From the NCBI RefSeq assembly GCF_013359595.1, contig NZ_JABFMP010000035.1, positions 1 through 62,850 on the forward strand: a stretch of 62,850 bases of DNA, written 5' to 3'. Under the pieces are notes generated by a model. It was not told where the DNA came from and did no database searches. It was given only the letters and a program-made list of their open reading frames with translations. The position numbers and the translations under genes were made by a program. This document shows, one piece after another, positions 61,785-62,850 of the stretch. The stretch's first letter is position 1, and every line of letters starts with the position of its first letter. This DNA comes from Pseudomonas sp. C1C7. GTDB taxonomy: Bacteria > Pseudomonadota > Gammaproteobacteria > Pseudomonadales > Pseudomonadaceae.

Positions 61785-62735
61785 TTAAATGTCCAGGACC
61801 AGACGAGCGGAAAGTGCCCGGGATACGCAGGCGCAGATCTGCTTGTTGGACGCCTTTTCCTTGTTCGACAGGCAGTTGTCGCGGTGCTCCGGCAAACCGT
61901 CCAATACCTCGACGATGCAGGTGCCGCAGATGCCTTCGCGGCACTCGGTGTCGATGTCGCAACCGTGGGCCTGTAGCACATCCACCAGGCTGCTGTCGGC
62001 CGGTACCTGCAGCACCACGCCGGAGCTGGCCAGTTCCACTTCGAAACTGCCGGTCGGCGCGCTGTTGGCGGCCGGGTCGGCGGCGAAGTGTTCGAGGTGG
62101 ATGGCGTCGTCGGAACGGCTGCGCGAAGCCACTTCCACGACCTTGTTCATGAACGGCGCCGGACCGCAGGTGTAGACGTGGGCATCGTCGCCAGCGCGGG
62201 CCAGGCATTCGCTCAGGGCGCCGTCCAGGTCCGAAGGCTCCACGCCGTAGTGGAACTCCACGTTGTCGGCGAACTGAGTCGACAGCAGCTCGGTAAAGGC
62301 CGCGTACTGCGCCGCACGGGCGAAGTAATGCAGGCGGTACGGCTGACCGCTCTCGGCCAGGCGATAGGCCATGCTCAGCAGCGGCGTGACGCCGATACCG
62401 GCGGCGAACAATACGTGTTCGGTGGCACCGGCATCGAGGCGGAACAGGTTGCGCGGCGCCCCCATTTCCAGCTCCATGCCCTCTTCCACCTGCTCGTGCA
62501 GCGCCAGCGAGCCACCACGCGACTGCGCTTCCTTCTTCACTGCCACCAGGTAGGCGCGGCGATCCTCGGGCGGGCTGCACAGGGAATATTGGCGGGTCAC
62601 GCCGGTCGGCCCCGTGAGGTCCACGTGGGCGCCCGGCTCATAGGTGTCGAGCGGCTGGCCGTCACTGCGCACGAGGCGAAAGGAACGGATATCCAGCGCT
62701 TCGTCGACGATCCTTTCGATCTTCACCTTCATCAT
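61785..62735 (-). CDS. PDR/VanB-type oxidoreductase (oxygenase reductase)
   Basis: A 316-residue reductase like that at 22533 but clearly diverged: RQYSLCSPPED flavin motif (49-59), FAAGIGVTPLL nucleotide motif, YTCGPAPFM, and the 2Fe-2S cysteines Cys265, Cys270, Cys273, Cys303 (CREGICGTC, CACVSRA). Two ATG codons stand in tandem at 62735 and 62732. A Rieske oxygenase partner is expected next to it, probably just past the window end, because none is within 10 kb on this side. It might act on the same aromatic amine or a related N-methyl compound. Confidence 0.9.
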   Translation of the reverse strand: MMKVKIERIVDEALDIRSFRLVRSDGQPLDTYEPGAHVDLTGPTGVTRQYSLCSPPEDRRAYLVAVKKEAQSRGGSLALHEQVEEGMELEMGAPRNLFRLDAGATEHVLFAAGIGVTPLLSMAYRLAESGQPYRLHYFARAAQYAAFTELLSTQFADNVEFHYGVEPSDLDGALSECLARAGDDAHVYTCGPAPFMNKVVEVASRSRSDDAIHLEHFAADPAANSAPTGSFEVELASSGVVLQVPADSSLVDVLQAHGCDIDTECREGICGTCIVEVLDGLPEHRDNCLSNKEKASNKQICACVSRALSARLVLDI

Positions 62736-62787
62736 TGCATCACCTGAATTCTGTTGTTTCGGTTAATCATTGCTTGAACCACATCCC

Positions 62788-62850
62788 CTGTAGGAGCTGC
62801 CGAAGGCTGCGATCTTTTGATTTTGCTTTTCAAGATCAAGATCAAAAGAT
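62788..62850. repeat. Large palindromic repeat, family A (cut by window end)
   Basis: CTGTAGGAGCTGCCGAAGG and GCTGCGATCTTTTGATTTTG, then the beginning of the return arm ATCAAAAGAT; the right half lies outside. Confidence 0.85.

Overview
The window is a GC-rich chromosomal segment of a Pseudomonas, most likely from the P. fluorescens group. This is judged from the gene families (Aer, OprD porins, DUF2790, DUF3422, TctABC, GudP/GudD), from the gene style, and from dense palindromic intergenic repeats of the REP type. No rRNA, tRNA, CRISPR array, intact insertion sequence or prophage was seen. Most genes are accessory catabolism and transport modules with their own local regulators.

Layout. 1-5.7 kb: a periplasmic protein, TrmK, the Aer aerotaxis receptor, a 24-residue membrane peptide, and DUF1329 and DUF2986 proteins. 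5.7-11.5 kb: a D-glucarate module (ketoglutarate semialdehyde dehydrogenase, a LacI regulator, GudP-like transporter, GudD) with two palindromic operators. 11.5-17.5 kb, minus strand: a self-contained module with MFS importer, AraC regulator, octopine-dehydrogenase-family enzyme, 3-hydroxyacyl-CoA-dehydrogenase-like enzyme and OprD porin. 18.7-22.0 kb: LysR, class II aldolase and MFS transporter. 22.5-27.1 kb: a Rieske oxygenase, its PDR-type reductase, a second ketol-acid reductoisomerase and a GntR regulator, tied together by an identical 12-bp palindrome in two promoters. 27-37.7 kb: mixed single genes, two paralogous RclR-like AraC regulators with partner genes, gene remnants, a tandem repeat, a universal stress protein, a galactose/arabinose dehydrogenase and glutaredoxin. 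37.7-40.7 kb: TctABC. 41-45.6 kb: DUF6152/DUF6644 pair, an alpha/beta hydrolase and DUF2790 protein with CopR-like boxes, and a CopRS-type two-component system. 46-48.3 kb: an MscS-type channel.

48.5-62.8 kb is the most interesting part. It holds a phenylacetaldehyde-type dehydrogenase and cytochrome c, an outer-membrane channel, a chemoreceptor, an operon of APC permease, class III aminotransferase-fold phospholyase-like enzyme and an APH-fold kinase, an HpaC-type flavin reductase, a FixJ-type response regulator, a FeaR regulator and another PDR-type reductase. Three promoters in this region share a two-box site, TGGCA-N16-TGGCA with exactly 21 bp between boxes, which fits FeaR. The inferred function is uptake and breakdown of an aromatic beta-hydroxy amine (phenylethanolamine or octopamine type): phosphorylate the hydroxyl, eliminate phosphate and ammonia to give the arylacetaldehyde, then oxidise it to the arylacetate. 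This is inference from gene content and promoter sites, not proof.
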